Origin: Sulfurospirillaceae bacterium
Lineage (GTDB): Bacteria; Campylobacterota; Campylobacteria; Campylobacterales; Sulfurospirillaceae
Assembly (NCBI GenBank): GCA_028693565.1
Contig: JAQUVE010000013.1
Span: forward strand, 1-33,366
Direction of reading: 5' to 3'
DNA length: 33,366 bases
Shown: piece by piece, positions 1 through 7,257 of the stretch
How the letters are laid out: every line of letters starts with the position of its first letter
How positions within the stretch are numbered: the stretch's first letter is position 1
Notes under the pieces: generated by a model
What the model was told of the DNA's origin: nothing
What the model saw: the letters and a program-made list of their open reading frames with translations, nothing else
The model's database searches: none
Position numbers and translations under genes: made by a program

Positions 1-151
1 CTAAAAGCGACAATAAAAAAGCTTGATCACCTTCTTCTCTTTTTAAGAGCTCAATCACTTCTACTGTTTTTTTTACATCCAGTGGCAGTGGCGGTACACC
101 TAGTGCTACGCGCTCTTGAACTTCTTTCTCATATGTTTCAAAAAAACTCAT
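1..151 (-). CDS. acnB: Aconitate hydratase B, N-terminal fragment (runs off left edge)
   Basis: Partial gene; only the first 50 codons are inside the window. The translation begins MSFFETYEKEVQERVALGVP and continues with PLPLDVKKTVEVIELLK, which matches the start of bifunctional aconitate hydratase 2 / 2-methylisocitrate dehydratase (AcnB) and its N-terminal HEAT-like domain. AcnB isomerises citrate to isocitrate in the TCA cycle through a 4Fe-4S cluster; the cluster ligands lie beyond the edge and cannot be checked. The start is the ATG at 151, with an AAGGAG Shine-Dalgarno about nine bases upstream. It is transcribed leftward, downstream of ftsK on the same strand, but a probable promoter in the 65-bp gap suggests independent transcription. 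The family call is strong for the visible part. Confidence 0.85.
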   Translation of the reverse strand, partial: MSFFETYEKEVQERVALGVPPLPLDVKKTVEVIELLKREEGDQAFLLSLL

Positions 152-192
152 TGTCTGTCGCTCCTTAGAGATGATTTAGAACTATCCCTAGG

Positions 193-198
193 ATTGTA
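193..198 (-). promoter_or_regulatory. Probable sigma-70 -10 element of acnB
   Basis: On the minus strand the element reads TACAAT, preceded by TGT, giving an extended -10 (TGn-TACAAT). The predicted start of transcription is near 186, leaving about 35 bases of leader before the acnB ATG. The -35 side is T-rich, as usual in this group. Confidence 0.5.
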
Positions 199-216
199 AC
201 AAAAAAATGATGTTTT

Positions 217-2310
217 TTATATTATTTCGCGTTGGCCTTTTGAGTTTTGTGCAGAAAGTATTCCCATTGCTTCCAATTGTTCGACAATAGTCGCTGCTCT
301 ATTGTAACCAATACCAAGACGTCTTTGAATATAGCTAATAGAGCTTTTACGCTCATTAACAACTATCGCTTTTGCATCTTCAAAAAGCTCATCTAATTCA
401 CCACTCGTTGAACTATTTGCACCACTAAAACCATTTTCTTCACTCTCTTTTAAAAAGCTATCATCATATTTTACAGGGCGTTGTTTTTTGAGATATTCAA
501 CTACTTTATCAATCTCAATTTCGCTCGCATAAGGTGCGTGTAAACGAATAAGACCTGAAGTACCGGGAGGTGTAAAAAGCATGTCGCCATTGCCTAAAAG
601 CGAATCTGCTCCACTGGCATCAAGAATGACTTTAGAATCTATCTTTTGCCCTACTTTAAAACTAATGCGCGAAGGAAGGTTGGCTTTGATGAGTCCTGTT
701 ACAACATCCACAGAAGGTCGTTGGGTAGCAACAATGAGATGTATTCCACTTGCACGCGCCATTTGAGCAAGACGAGCAATATAAAACTCAACATCTTTAC
801 CACTGGTCATCATTAAATCGGCTAACTCATCGATAATGATCACGATATATGGCAGCGGCTCAAGTCCAATAGATTTGGCTTTTTCATTATAGTTTTCAAT
901 GTTTTTTGTTTTGGAGCGACTCATAATCTGATAACGACGTTCCATCTCATTGACCATATTGGCAAGTGCAACAATAGCTTGTTTTGGTTTAGTGATGACT
1001 GGCGTTAAAAGATGAGGAATGTCATTGTAAATTGAAAATTCCAACATCTTTGGATCAATCATTAAAAATCGTAAGGTATCCGGTGAATTACGATACAGTA
1101 AAGAAAGAAGCATTGCATTGATACCGACGCTTTTACCACTGCCTGTTGTCCCTGCAATCAAAAGGTGTGGCAATTTTTTTAAATCGGTTACAAAAGCATT
1201 CCCCACAATATCTTTGCCCAGCGCAATGGTTAAAGGGGAAGAAGATTTTTGAAAAATATCGCTTTCTAAAATTTCTTTAAGATAAATTGTTTCTATTTTT
1301 TGATTCGGAACTTCAATACCTACGACATCTTTACCAGGAACAGGCGCTTGGATACGAATAGTTTTAGCTTTAAGTGCCATCGCCAAATCATCTTGAAGTG
1401 TTAATATTTTTGAAACCTTAACATGGGGAGCTGGCTTAAATTCAAAGGTAGTAACAACGGGACCTGAATAGGTACGAACAACGTCTCCATCAATTTTAAA
1501 ACGTCTTAGTTTTTCCAATAAATCTAAGATTTTTTGATCAATCTCGCTCTCATTTACGTGATTTGATTTTGTTGGAGGATTCGCTAAAAAAGAGAGCGGT
1601 GGTAATTTAAAATCTTTAGGTTTATCACATTCTCCTTGGTCAATTTCAGCTAATATTTTTTTATTTTCTTCTACAACATTGAGAATTTCAACCTTTTTGC
1701 TATTTTTTGCTCTATTGGGTTTAGGTTCAATTTCGCTTTGTTCTGGCATCTCTTCTGTAATGATCTCTTCATCGTTTTGAATAAAAGGTTCAGATTCTTG
1801 TTCAAGTGCCAATCGTTCTTTTAGGCTCAATTCGACTTGTTGTTCACTATCATCAAGAACTCCCCTATACTCTTTAATTCTTGTTTTAGTAAAAGTTGGT
1901 TTCATGAAGGTTAAAAAATCACTGATACTTGATTCAACTAATAACGTCATGGAGAGTGAAAAAATAGAGATAATAAAAATCCACACACCCATAATGCCAA
2001 TTAAACCAATTAATTTTTCAACAATGGCATTACCAAAGTAGCCATTATACGCGCCATGAACTAAAATGGATTGAGCCATTAGAAGCGCAAAAGCAAGGAT
2101 AAGAGAAGCCAGCGTTATACCAATGCGACGTTCACTGAGTCGATTGTCTTTGTAGAAAACAAAAGCAGGCATCACAAGGAAAAAAGGATAAAAAAATGCA
2201 AAATAACCAAACCACTGTTTATTCCAAAGCCCTAGATATGAACCATATTTTCCAACGATGGAAGCATCTGGTAACACAGTAGAAATACCTAAAAAAAGTA
2301 ACAATGCCAC
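217..2310 (-). CDS. ftsK: DNA translocase FtsK
   Basis: Septum-anchored DNA pump that clears chromosomal DNA and activates XerCD/XerH recombination at dif. Three full hydrophobic segments plus one partial one lie in the first ~125 residues, then an acidic linker, then the RecA-like motor. Walker A GTTGSGKS is near residue 386 and Walker B VIIIDEL near 491. A C-terminal winged-helix gamma domain (RRLGIGYNRAATIVEQLEAMGI) reads KOPS. At 697 aa it is a short FtsK because the linker is short. The GTG at 2310 is the only conventional start available, but it cuts the first membrane helix in half and has no Shine-Dalgarno at the right distance. Ten codons upstream an ATC at 2340 sits six bases after AAAGGA and would restore a full helix (see findings). 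It has its own promoter at 2372-2377. Confidence 0.95.
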   Translation of the reverse strand: MALLLFLGISTVLPDASIVGKYGSYLGLWNKQWFGYFAFFYPFFLVMPAFVFYKDNRLSERRIGITLASLILAFALLMAQSILVHGAYNGYFGNAIVEKLIGLIGIMGVWIFIISIFSLSMTLLVESSISDFLTFMKPTFTKTRIKEYRGVLDDSEQQVELSLKERLALEQESEPFIQNDEEIITEEMPEQSEIEPKPNRAKNSKKVEILNVVEENKKILAEIDQGECDKPKDFKLPPLSFLANPPTKSNHVNESEIDQKILDLLEKLRRFKIDGDVVRTYSGPVVTTFEFKPAPHVKVSKILTLQDDLAMALKAKTIRIQAPVPGKDVVGIEVPNQKIETIYLKEILESDIFQKSSSPLTIALGKDIVGNAFVTDLKKLPHLLIAGTTGSGKSVGINAMLLSLLYRNSPDTLRFLMIDPKMLEFSIYNDIPHLLTPVITKPKQAIVALANMVNEMERRYQIMSRSKTKNIENYNEKAKSIGLEPLPYIVIIIDELADLMMTSGKDVEFYIARLAQMARASGIHLIVATQRPSVDVVTGLIKANLPSRISFKVGQKIDSKVILDASGADSLLGNGDMLFTPPGTSGLIRLHAPYASEIEIDKVVEYLKKQRPVKYDDSFLKESEENGFSGANSSTSGELDELFEDAKAIVVNERKSSISYIQRRLGIGYNRAATIVEQLEAMGILSAQNSKGQREII

Positions 2311-2371
2311 AGCGATTATAAATAGTGTCTCTTTTACGATAACGAATCCTTTACATATAAATCAAAGTCAT

Positions 2372-2377
2372 ATTATA
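2372..2377 (-). promoter_or_regulatory. Probable sigma-70 -10 element of ftsK
   Basis: The minus strand reads TGTTATAAT, a perfect TATAAT with the extended TGn motif. Transcription should begin near 2365, followed within about 13 bases by the AAAGGA ribosome site at 2352-2347. The element overlaps the sequence just past the end of flgL, so ftsK is probably independent of the flagellar gene upstream. Confidence 0.55.
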
Positions 2378-2385
2378 ACAGATAA

Positions 2386-5013
2386 TTACATGTAATTTAA
2401 AAGAGTCATTGAATTTATCTTCGAAATTGTTGATAGCATCGCTTGGTATGAAATGCTCATTTGGTTAAATTGTAAATAAGCTTCTGCAATATCAACGTCA
2501 ATAACACTTGAACGTACCGTCTGTACATTCAAGCTTAAATAAGTTGCTCTATCATTCGCATTAGTAAGAGCATTTGAATATGCACCTATTTTTGTTTGCA
2601 CTTTTGTTACATGGTCTAAAATATGATCTATTTGGTTTAATGAGTTTTGAATACCAATATTACGAGGATCATCAGATTTTGAATCCATTCTAAAATTGCC
2701 TGATCTCACAGCTTCAATCATTGAGTCTAAATCTTTGAAAAAGTCAATGCTTGGATTGGTAATGGTCACAGAATCATTAGCCATAAAGGAAAGTGCTGTA
2801 CTTCCAATCCCTGTAAAATCGGTTGCACTTTTATCGCACATAGAAAATTCAATATTGGATTTAGATTTATTTTTATCAATTATTTGTAACTGACCTTTAT
2901 AATCTAAGCTAACATCTACATTATTTTTAGCAACCGATACATAATGATTGTATTCTGCAAGATTTGCATTACCAATAGCATTGTTATAATCTATGGTTGC
3001 TTTAGCAACTACTTCAGGGGTTGATGTAGGATTGTCTCTTAGAATCCCTGCATCAATTGCTTTTTGAATATAACTAGCTGTTTCTGTTGAAATACCAGTT
3101 TTAGCAATTGCTGTTTGAGCAGCAAGGTTAGTAGTGTCACCAGCAACGCCAAAAGCAATTGCGCTATTTATCGCTGTTTGAGCAGCCGTAGAAACACCTT
3201 CTTTAGGCAAATTACCAGAAGTTGCCATACTGATAAGATCGTTAAGCTGTTGGTAGGTCATCTTATCTGCTGTTGTGTTTAAATTTAAAGGGTCACCTTG
3301 TGCATTATAAATAGAAAAAGTTTCATTTGTTCCTGTCGTATTTCCATCACCATCTAAATCAACTGAAAACGTTGTATTTGCGATATCAAAATTGAGTGTT
3401 CCTGTTCTTTCAATACCGTTAGTATCTGTATAATTGAGAACCAGTTGTTTGCCATTTAAACTTTCGACACCTGCAACATCTACAAGTTTTGTAGAAGAAG
3501 TAGCATATTGATTTGTATTTTTGACGATTTGTGAAATATTACCTTGTAACTCATTGCCATCTTTGCTAAATCCTCTACGCGCATAATTAATAGCATCAGG
3601 AAGTTCATCGCCATGCGCTAATACATTTGAAGCATTTTTTGGCTCTATTCTAATGGTTGAATTTGGTGTTTCTATTGTATTGTTATTGAGTGTTGCGGTA
3701 GGAACACCACCAAAGTATTCTGTATCGATAGCATCCATTAAGTCTTGCACAGTCTTTCCTGCAATAGCAAAAGAGGTTGCACCAAAATCAAGATGATCAA
3801 CATCTGAAGGAAAGAGACCTACGAGTTGAGTCGTCGTTGTAATAGTAGATGTATTTGTGTCTGTAGGGAAACTTAAACTAAACTGACCAATTGTATCCGT
3901 AGGTGTTGCATACATCGTTAAGTCAGGCGAAGAGAGTGAGGTCTCAAAATTGCTTTTATTAAAGGCAATAATATCAACGTTGGGATGTAAAAGTAAATTA
4001 TCGATATTCATAATTTGCTTAGCATCTCCACTTTCTCCAGAAAGAGCATTTCTATCAATTGCTCCAAAGATATTCATTTCAAGTAGCTGGTTGCCTTGTT
4101 TGAGATCTTTAACTTCAATTTGTCCATGTGCATTCATACTGACATCAACGACTTTATTTGAAGCAGAATTACCATAAGCCACACCGATACTCTCCATCAA
4201 ATCAGAGACCTTAGAAGATGTATTAAGCTCTATAATATTAGAAAATGTCGTTCCATCATTAGTACGACCAGAGAGATAAAAGACTGCTTTAGGGTCATCT
4301 GTGGAAGATGTGTTCGTATCGCCTACTAAATCTCGTATGGAATCTGTCTCTGCTAGATAAATTTTTTCTGAAGTAAGATTATCATTATCTTCAACCATAG
4401 TACTTGGATTTAGCTTTGATTGATTGTACATTGAAACATTCGTTGAAACGGTTCGATGATAATCATTATCGCGTCCAAGGAAAAGGGATTGACCATCAAT
4501 ATTGTAAGGTAGCTCTACGCCAGAACCAATAACTGCGGTTAAACTGTCACTATTTCCATTATAATTACCATAAGCATCAAGAGGCTTTTGAAGTAATGAT
4601 GAGCCTGAAAATAAAAATTGTCCATTAATCGAAGTATTACCTAGTCCAACCATATGGTTTTTAAGTGCTTCTAATTCATCAGCTAAAGCACCAAGACTAG
4701 TAGAAGAGTTGGAAGCATTACTCGCTTGAAGAAGTTTTGTTTTAAATTGTTCTAAAGCGCTTGAAAATTGGTTCATAGTTGAATCAGTATTTTGAGCAAA
4801 TGTTTGAGCTTTTGAACTAGTCTCTTTACTCTGCTCAAGTGTTGCTATCTCATAATTAAGTCGCATTGTATCTACATAAACACCACTATCTTCATAACTA
4901 TTTTGTATTTTTTGTTTTGTCGACATTTGTTCATTTATATCATAAATACTTTTCATTGCTTTTTGTTGTTCATAAGAGGATGTTGTATAAAATAACGAAT
5001 TAGTAATTCTCAT
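2386..5013 (-). CDS. flgL: Flagellar hook-associated protein 3 (hook-filament junction), FlgL
   Basis: Junction protein between hook and filament, exported by the flagellar type III system. The N-terminus (MRITNSLFYTTSSYEQQKAM) and the C-terminus (SLNVQTVRSSVIDVDIAEAY, then LSTISKINSMTLLNYM) are the flagellin-like coiled-coil D0/D1 halves that pair in the mature protein. Between them lies a very large Thr/Asn/Ser-rich region of roughly 600 residues, expected to be surface exposed. At 875 aa it is far longer than enterobacterial FlgL (about 320 aa) but in line with the enlarged Campylobacter FlgL. The ATG at 5013 is chosen over the ATG at 5025 because GGAG lies six bases before it and because family members start MRITN. 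A sigma-54 element and a possible sigma-28 element precede it. It is a single-gene unit; ftsK downstream has its own promoter. Confidence 0.9.
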   Translation of the reverse strand: MRITNSLFYTTSSYEQQKAMKSIYDINEQMSTKQKIQNSYEDSGVYVDTMRLNYEIATLEQSKETSSKAQTFAQNTDSTMNQFSSALEQFKTKLLQASNASNSSTSLGALADELEALKNHMVGLGNTSINGQFLFSGSSLLQKPLDAYGNYNGNSDSLTAVIGSGVELPYNIDGQSLFLGRDNDYHRTVSTNVSMYNQSKLNPSTMVEDNDNLTSEKIYLAETDSIRDLVGDTNTSSTDDPKAVFYLSGRTNDGTTFSNIIELNTSSKVSDLMESIGVAYGNSASNKVVDVSMNAHGQIEVKDLKQGNQLLEMNIFGAIDRNALSGESGDAKQIMNIDNLLLHPNVDIIAFNKSNFETSLSSPDLTMYATPTDTIGQFSLSFPTDTNTSTITTTTQLVGLFPSDVDHLDFGATSFAIAGKTVQDLMDAIDTEYFGGVPTATLNNNTIETPNSTIRIEPKNASNVLAHGDELPDAINYARRGFSKDGNELQGNISQIVKNTNQYATSSTKLVDVAGVESLNGKQLVLNYTDTNGIERTGTLNFDIANTTFSVDLDGDGNTTGTNETFSIYNAQGDPLNLNTTADKMTYQQLNDLISMATSGNLPKEGVSTAAQTAINSAIAFGVAGDTTNLAAQTAIAKTGISTETASYIQKAIDAGILRDNPTSTPEVVAKATIDYNNAIGNANLAEYNHYVSVAKNNVDVSLDYKGQLQIIDKNKSKSNIEFSMCDKSATDFTGIGSTALSFMANDSVTITNPSIDFFKDLDSMIEAVRSGNFRMDSKSDDPRNIGIQNSLNQIDHILDHVTKVQTKIGAYSNALTNANDRATYLSLNVQTVRSSVIDVDIAEAYLQFNQMSISYQAMLSTISKINSMTLLNYM

Positions 5014-5044
5014 GGTTCTCTCCATTTTTTATCTTTTTATCAGT

Positions 5045-5060
5045 AAGCAATTTTAATTCC
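5045..5060 (-). promoter_or_regulatory. Sigma-54 promoter of flgL (-24/-12)
   Basis: The minus strand reads GGAATTAAAATTGCTT: the invariant GG and GC are exactly ten bases apart, and it matches the Campylobacter flagellar form GGAA-N6-TTGCTT. Transcription should start near 5035, 22 bases before the ATG at 5013. flgL is a hook-junction gene, a class commonly under RpoN in this phylum. Confidence 0.8.
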
Positions 5061-5069
5061 TTGTGAAAA

Positions 5070-5096
5070 ATATCGACATTTTGGGCTTATTCTTTA
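5070..5096 (-). promoter_or_regulatory. Possible sigma-28 (FliA) promoter of flgL, upstream of the sigma-54 site
   Basis: The minus strand carries TAAAG (TAAA at 5096-5093), 17 bases, then CGATAT (5075-5070). This equals the TAAA-N15-nnCGAT spacing of FliA promoters. The predicted start, near 5063, falls just before the sigma-54 element. In such AT-rich DNA the TAAA half is weak evidence; the CGATAT half is more specific. Confidence 0.4.
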
Positions 5097-5113
5097 ATTA
5101 TTACAAAAAAATA

Positions 5114-5142
5114 TTGTCTTTTTTTTAAAAAAATTGTACAAT
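5114..5142 (+). promoter_or_regulatory. Sigma-70 promoter of the HU gene
   Basis: TTGTCT at 5114-5119 and TACAAT at 5137-5142 are 17 bases apart, a recognisable -35/-10 pair. Transcription should start near 5149, with a ~28-base leader holding the AAGGA ribosome site. It diverges from the flgL promoters. Confidence 0.6.
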
Positions 5143-5176
5143 CCTCGCATTACTATATTTTCATAAGGAATGAGGA

Positions 5177-5455
5177 ATGAAAAAAGCGGAATTTATCCAA
5201 GCGGTGTCTGAAAAAGCGGGTCTTTCAAAAAAAGATACTCAAAAAGCTGTTGATGCAGCATTAGAAGCAATCAGTGATGCATTAGTTGCGGGCAAAGATG
5301 TTAGCTTTATTGGTTTTGGTACATTTAGTACTGCAGTAAGAGCAGCTAGAAAAGCAAGAGTTCCAGGAACTGACAGAGTTGTAGATGTTGCAAAAACAAC
5401 TGCCGTAAAATTTAAAGTAGGTAAAAAACTTAAAGACGCTGTTGCTAAAGCGTAA
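5177..5455 (+). CDS. hup: HU-family nucleoid DNA-binding protein
   Basis: Small histone-like protein of 92 aa that bends and compacts DNA as a dimer. The N-terminal helical dimerisation half begins MKKAEFIQAVSEKAGLSKKD. The beta-arm signature around residues 48-67 contains GFGTFSTAVRAARKARVPGT, the HU/IHF pattern with Pro at the arm tip, where it intercalates into DNA. The C-terminus is lysine-rich. The length is normal for HU (about 90-94 aa). It is monocistronic: a good promoter lies upstream and a strong intrinsic terminator follows 13 bases after the stop. HU versus an IHF subunit cannot be settled with certainty from sequence alone, but the single-gene context and alanine-rich helices favour HU. 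Confidence 0.93.
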   Translation: MKKAEFIQAVSEKAGLSKKDTQKAVDAALEAISDALVAGKDVSFIGFGTFSTAVRAARKARVPGTDRVVDVAKTTAVKFKVGKKLKDAVAKA

Positions 5456-5467
5456 TTTCGTTCATTC

Positions 5468-5508
5468 AAAAGCTTAAACGTCATTTTCATTGACGCTTAA
5501 GCTTTTTT
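5468..5508 (+). terminator. Intrinsic terminator of the HU gene
   Basis: A 14-bp stem with one mismatch (AAGCTTAAACGTCA at 5470-5483 against TGACGCTTAAGCTT at 5491-5504) and a 7-base loop is followed by a run of seven T. Flanking AA/TT pairs lengthen the stem. The T tract runs straight into the TATAAT box used by the tRNA gene. Confidence 0.85.
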
Positions 5509-5512
5509 TATA

Positions 5513-5518
5513 TATAAT
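5513..5518 (+). promoter_or_regulatory. -10 element of tRNA-Leu
   Basis: A perfect TATAAT begins directly after the T tract of the HU terminator. It predicts a transcript start near 5525, about 13 bases before the mature 5' end of the tRNA. Terminator and promoter are packed into the same ~50 bases. Confidence 0.6.
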
Positions 5519-5537
5519 CCCAAACTTAAAAATATGT

Positions 5538-5622
5538 GCCTGAGTGGTGAAATTGGTAGACGCGCTAGACTCAAAATCTAGTATAGAGATATGTGCCGGT
5601 TCGAGTCCGGCCTCAGGTACCA
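5538..5622 (+). tRNA. tRNA-Leu, anticodon CAA
   Basis: This is an 85-base type II tRNA. The acceptor arm GCCTGAG pairs with CTCAGGT, followed by discriminator A and an encoded CCA. The D-loop contains GGTAGA. The anticodon stem CTAGA/TCTAG closes the loop CTCAAAA, so the anticodon is CAA, reading UUG (Leu). A long variable arm follows, then the T arm GCCGG-TTCGAGT-CCGGC. The extended variable arm and the A73 discriminator fit leucine identity. Confidence 0.95.
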
Positions 5623-5724
5623 TCCAATCCCCTAAAATACAACATTTTAACACTTAAACTTTGCTGGTGTCAATAAGATGTCACAAAATGTCAAAATTAA
5701 GCAAAAATTATCCTTGATTTTTGT

Positions 5725-5730
5725 TATACT
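5725..5730 (+). promoter_or_regulatory. Extended -10 placing the transcript start at the oxidoreductase ATG
   Basis: TGTTATACT contains TATACT with the extended TGn motif. The usual 6-7 base distance puts the transcript start at 5737-5738, which is the ATG itself. No Shine-Dalgarno is seen, so a leaderless mRNA is predicted. Confidence 0.45.
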
Positions 5731-5737
5731 TTTTCCC

Positions 5738-7021
5738 ATGAAAAATTATGAACTAGATTCTCATTATGATGTCATTGTTGTTGGTTCTGGTCCGGCGGGT
5801 CTTGGTGCTGCGTTTAAAATTGCGGAAAACTCAAATTATTCTGTTTTATTACTCGAAAAGAAGAAGATAAGCTCAGGCGGCTTACGAAATGACTGTAAAC
5901 AAAACTACACTTTTCCTGTTGGATTTCCCTATGAGCATTGGAATAAGCAAAGCGCTGATGTGTTGCTTCATGAAGTAGCGAGTCATTTAAACCCAAAAAT
6001 TGAAAAGCGAATCAATGTTGAAAAATACATCAATCGTGCGCAAAAAATTGGTGTTGAAATCCTTTCTATCGACCAAGCACACGTAGGAACCGATAAATCT
6101 TCAGAGCTTATTCGTAGCTTAATTGAAAAATTAGAAGCTTTGCATGTAAAGGTTTCTTTACAAACAGAAGTGAAAGAACTTTCCCCAGATAGTAAAAAAT
6201 TAACTTTAGATAATGGGTACATTATCACATTTAATCACCTTATTTTAGCGCCTGGCCGAGCTGATTATGATTGGTTACAAGAGCAAATGGATAGACTTGG
6301 TGTGAGTTATTGTGATAATATTGTTGATATTGGTGTTCGCATTGAGACTAAAGAGGAAAATTATCCCATTGTGCGAGATTACTATGATCCCAAAATTCTT
6401 TTGCCCAATAAAGTAAGAACATTTTGCACTAATTCTGGATGCGCTCATATTGTACGTGAAAAATACAAAGGGTATTATTCGGTTAATGGGCATTCACTTT
6501 CAAAAGAGAATGAGCGTAATAACTTAGTAAATTTTGCAATGCTCAAAACCATACGCTTGACGCAACCTGTTGTGAGTGGTCAACAATTTGGCAAAATCTT
6601 AGGTGAAATGGTAATGCAACTAAGCGGTGGTTCTGTCATTATGCAACGTGTGGGTGATTTTAGGATGGGGTCTCGTAGTAAAGAAGAGACGTTTAATAAT
6701 GATTTATATGATTTTGAGCCCACTCTCAAAAGTGCGGTTGCTGGTGATTTGTCTTTGTGCATGCCTGCAAAAATTTTACGTGATATTTGGAAAGCGCTTA
6801 AGATGCTTGACACCATTATCCCTGGGGTGCTTCATCCTTCTACCATTATTTATTATCCAGAAATCAAAACGTATTCCAATAAACCGCAATTTATCGATGA
6901 ATATTTTATGGTCAAAGAGGGCTACTACATTATTGGTGATGGGGCAGGTACAAGTCGAGGTATCACTGCAGCTTGGGCATCTGGTATTCGTGCTGCCAAT
7001 GGAATTTTACGCTCACGATAG
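5738..7021 (+). CDS. FAD-dependent oxidoreductase of the COG2509 type
   Basis: Predicted flavoprotein dehydrogenase of unknown substrate, 427 aa from the ATG at 5738. The dinucleotide-binding fold is at the extreme N-terminus: YDVIVVGSGPAGLGAAF has the GxGxxG glycines at residues 16-21. Mid-protein segments LAPGRADYDWL and CAHIVREKYKGYYSVNGHS, and the C-terminal FAD-contact motif YYIIGDGAGTSRGITAAWASG, recall the uncharacterised FAD-dependent dehydrogenases of COG2509. An in-frame ATG at 5678 would add 20 residues, but the extension (MSQNVKIKQKLSLIFVILFP) contains the probable promoter and the Rossmann strand would then sit unusually far in, so 5738 is preferred. It is a single gene between tRNA-Leu and a separate promoter at 7041. 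The physiological role is not known. Confidence 0.8.
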   Translation: MKNYELDSHYDVIVVGSGPAGLGAAFKIAENSNYSVLLLEKKKISSGGLRNDCKQNYTFPVGFPYEHWNKQSADVLLHEVASHLNPKIEKRINVEKYINRAQKIGVEILSIDQAHVGTDKSSELIRSLIEKLEALHVKVSLQTEVKELSPDSKKLTLDNGYIITFNHLILAPGRADYDWLQEQMDRLGVSYCDNIVDIGVRIETKEENYPIVRDYYDPKILLPNKVRTFCTNSGCAHIVREKYKGYYSVNGHSLSKENERNNLVNFAMLKTIRLTQPVVSGQQFGKILGEMVMQLSGGSVIMQRVGDFRMGSRSKEETFNNDLYDFEPTLKSAVAGDLSLCMPAKILRDIWKALKMLDTIIPGVLHPSTIIYYPEIKTYSNKPQFIDEYFMVKEGYYIIGDGAGTSRGITAAWASGIRAANGILRSR

Positions 7022-7040
7022 ATTATCACCAAACTTTTGC

Positions 7041-7046
7041 TATAAT
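7041..7046 (+). promoter_or_regulatory. -10 element for the 56-aa gene and bpt
   Basis: TTGCTATAAT gives a perfect TATAAT with extended TGn. The predicted start near 7053 leaves a ~30-base leader with AAGGGAA before the ATG at 7084. Confidence 0.55.
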
Positions 7047-7083
7047 CCATACTTTCATTTAGTCTATATGCAAGGGAAATACA

Positions 7084-7254
7084 ATGCAACATAATTTATT
7101 TGATGATTTAAAAGTACTCAAAGACAAAATGAGTCAGGAAGAAAAAAAGAGCAATACTCAAAAAATTGAAAACCTCAAGCAAGAAAAAGAAAAAAAATTA
7201 CAAGATCAATTTTTAGACTTTGTGAAAGATGCTGGAATTAGAAAAATTAACTAA
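7084..7254 (+). CDS. Small highly charged protein of unknown function (56 aa)
   Basis: An open frame of 56 codons begins with ATG after a good AAGGGAA ribosome site and ends three bases before bpt. The protein (MQHNLFDDLKVLKDKMSQEE...) is about one third Lys/Glu/Gln, with heptad-like spacing from about residue 10 to 45, so it is probably one long helix or coiled coil. It has no Cys, signal peptide or membrane segment. It shares a promoter with bpt and is probably co-translated with it. No family is recognised. The strong ribosome site, promoter spacing and tight junction argue it is real; conservation in relatives would confirm it. Confidence 0.65.
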   Translation: MQHNLFDDLKVLKDKMSQEEKKSNTQKIENLKQEKEKKLQDQFLDFVKDAGIRKIN

Positions 7255-7257
7255 CTT

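Noticed and set aside
2900-3700. FlgL central region considered as a tandem-repeat or phase-variable tract
   Set aside because: Apart from one 14-bp direct repeat there is no homopolymer or short tandem array long enough for slipped-strand variation.
5014-5025. An upstream ATG at 5025 would make FlgL four residues longer
   Set aside because: The GGAGAG ribosome site lies inside that extension, six bases before the ATG at 5013, and family members begin MRITN.
5100-5136. Long A/T runs before the HU gene as a phase-variable tract
   Set aside because: The runs are interrupted (T8 then A7), sit between the -35 and -10, and are ordinary for AT-rich Campylobacterota promoters.
5678-5737. Longer start for the FAD oxidoreductase at the ATG 5678
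   Set aside because: It would place the extended -10 inside the gene and add a 20-residue leader before a Rossmann strand that normally sits near the N-terminus.
6627-7094. 155-codon open frame in another frame over the oxidoreductase and the next leader
   Set aside because: It overlaps a clear flavoprotein gene, its product is Cys/Leu-rich noise without a family pattern, and it runs through the promoter at 7041.
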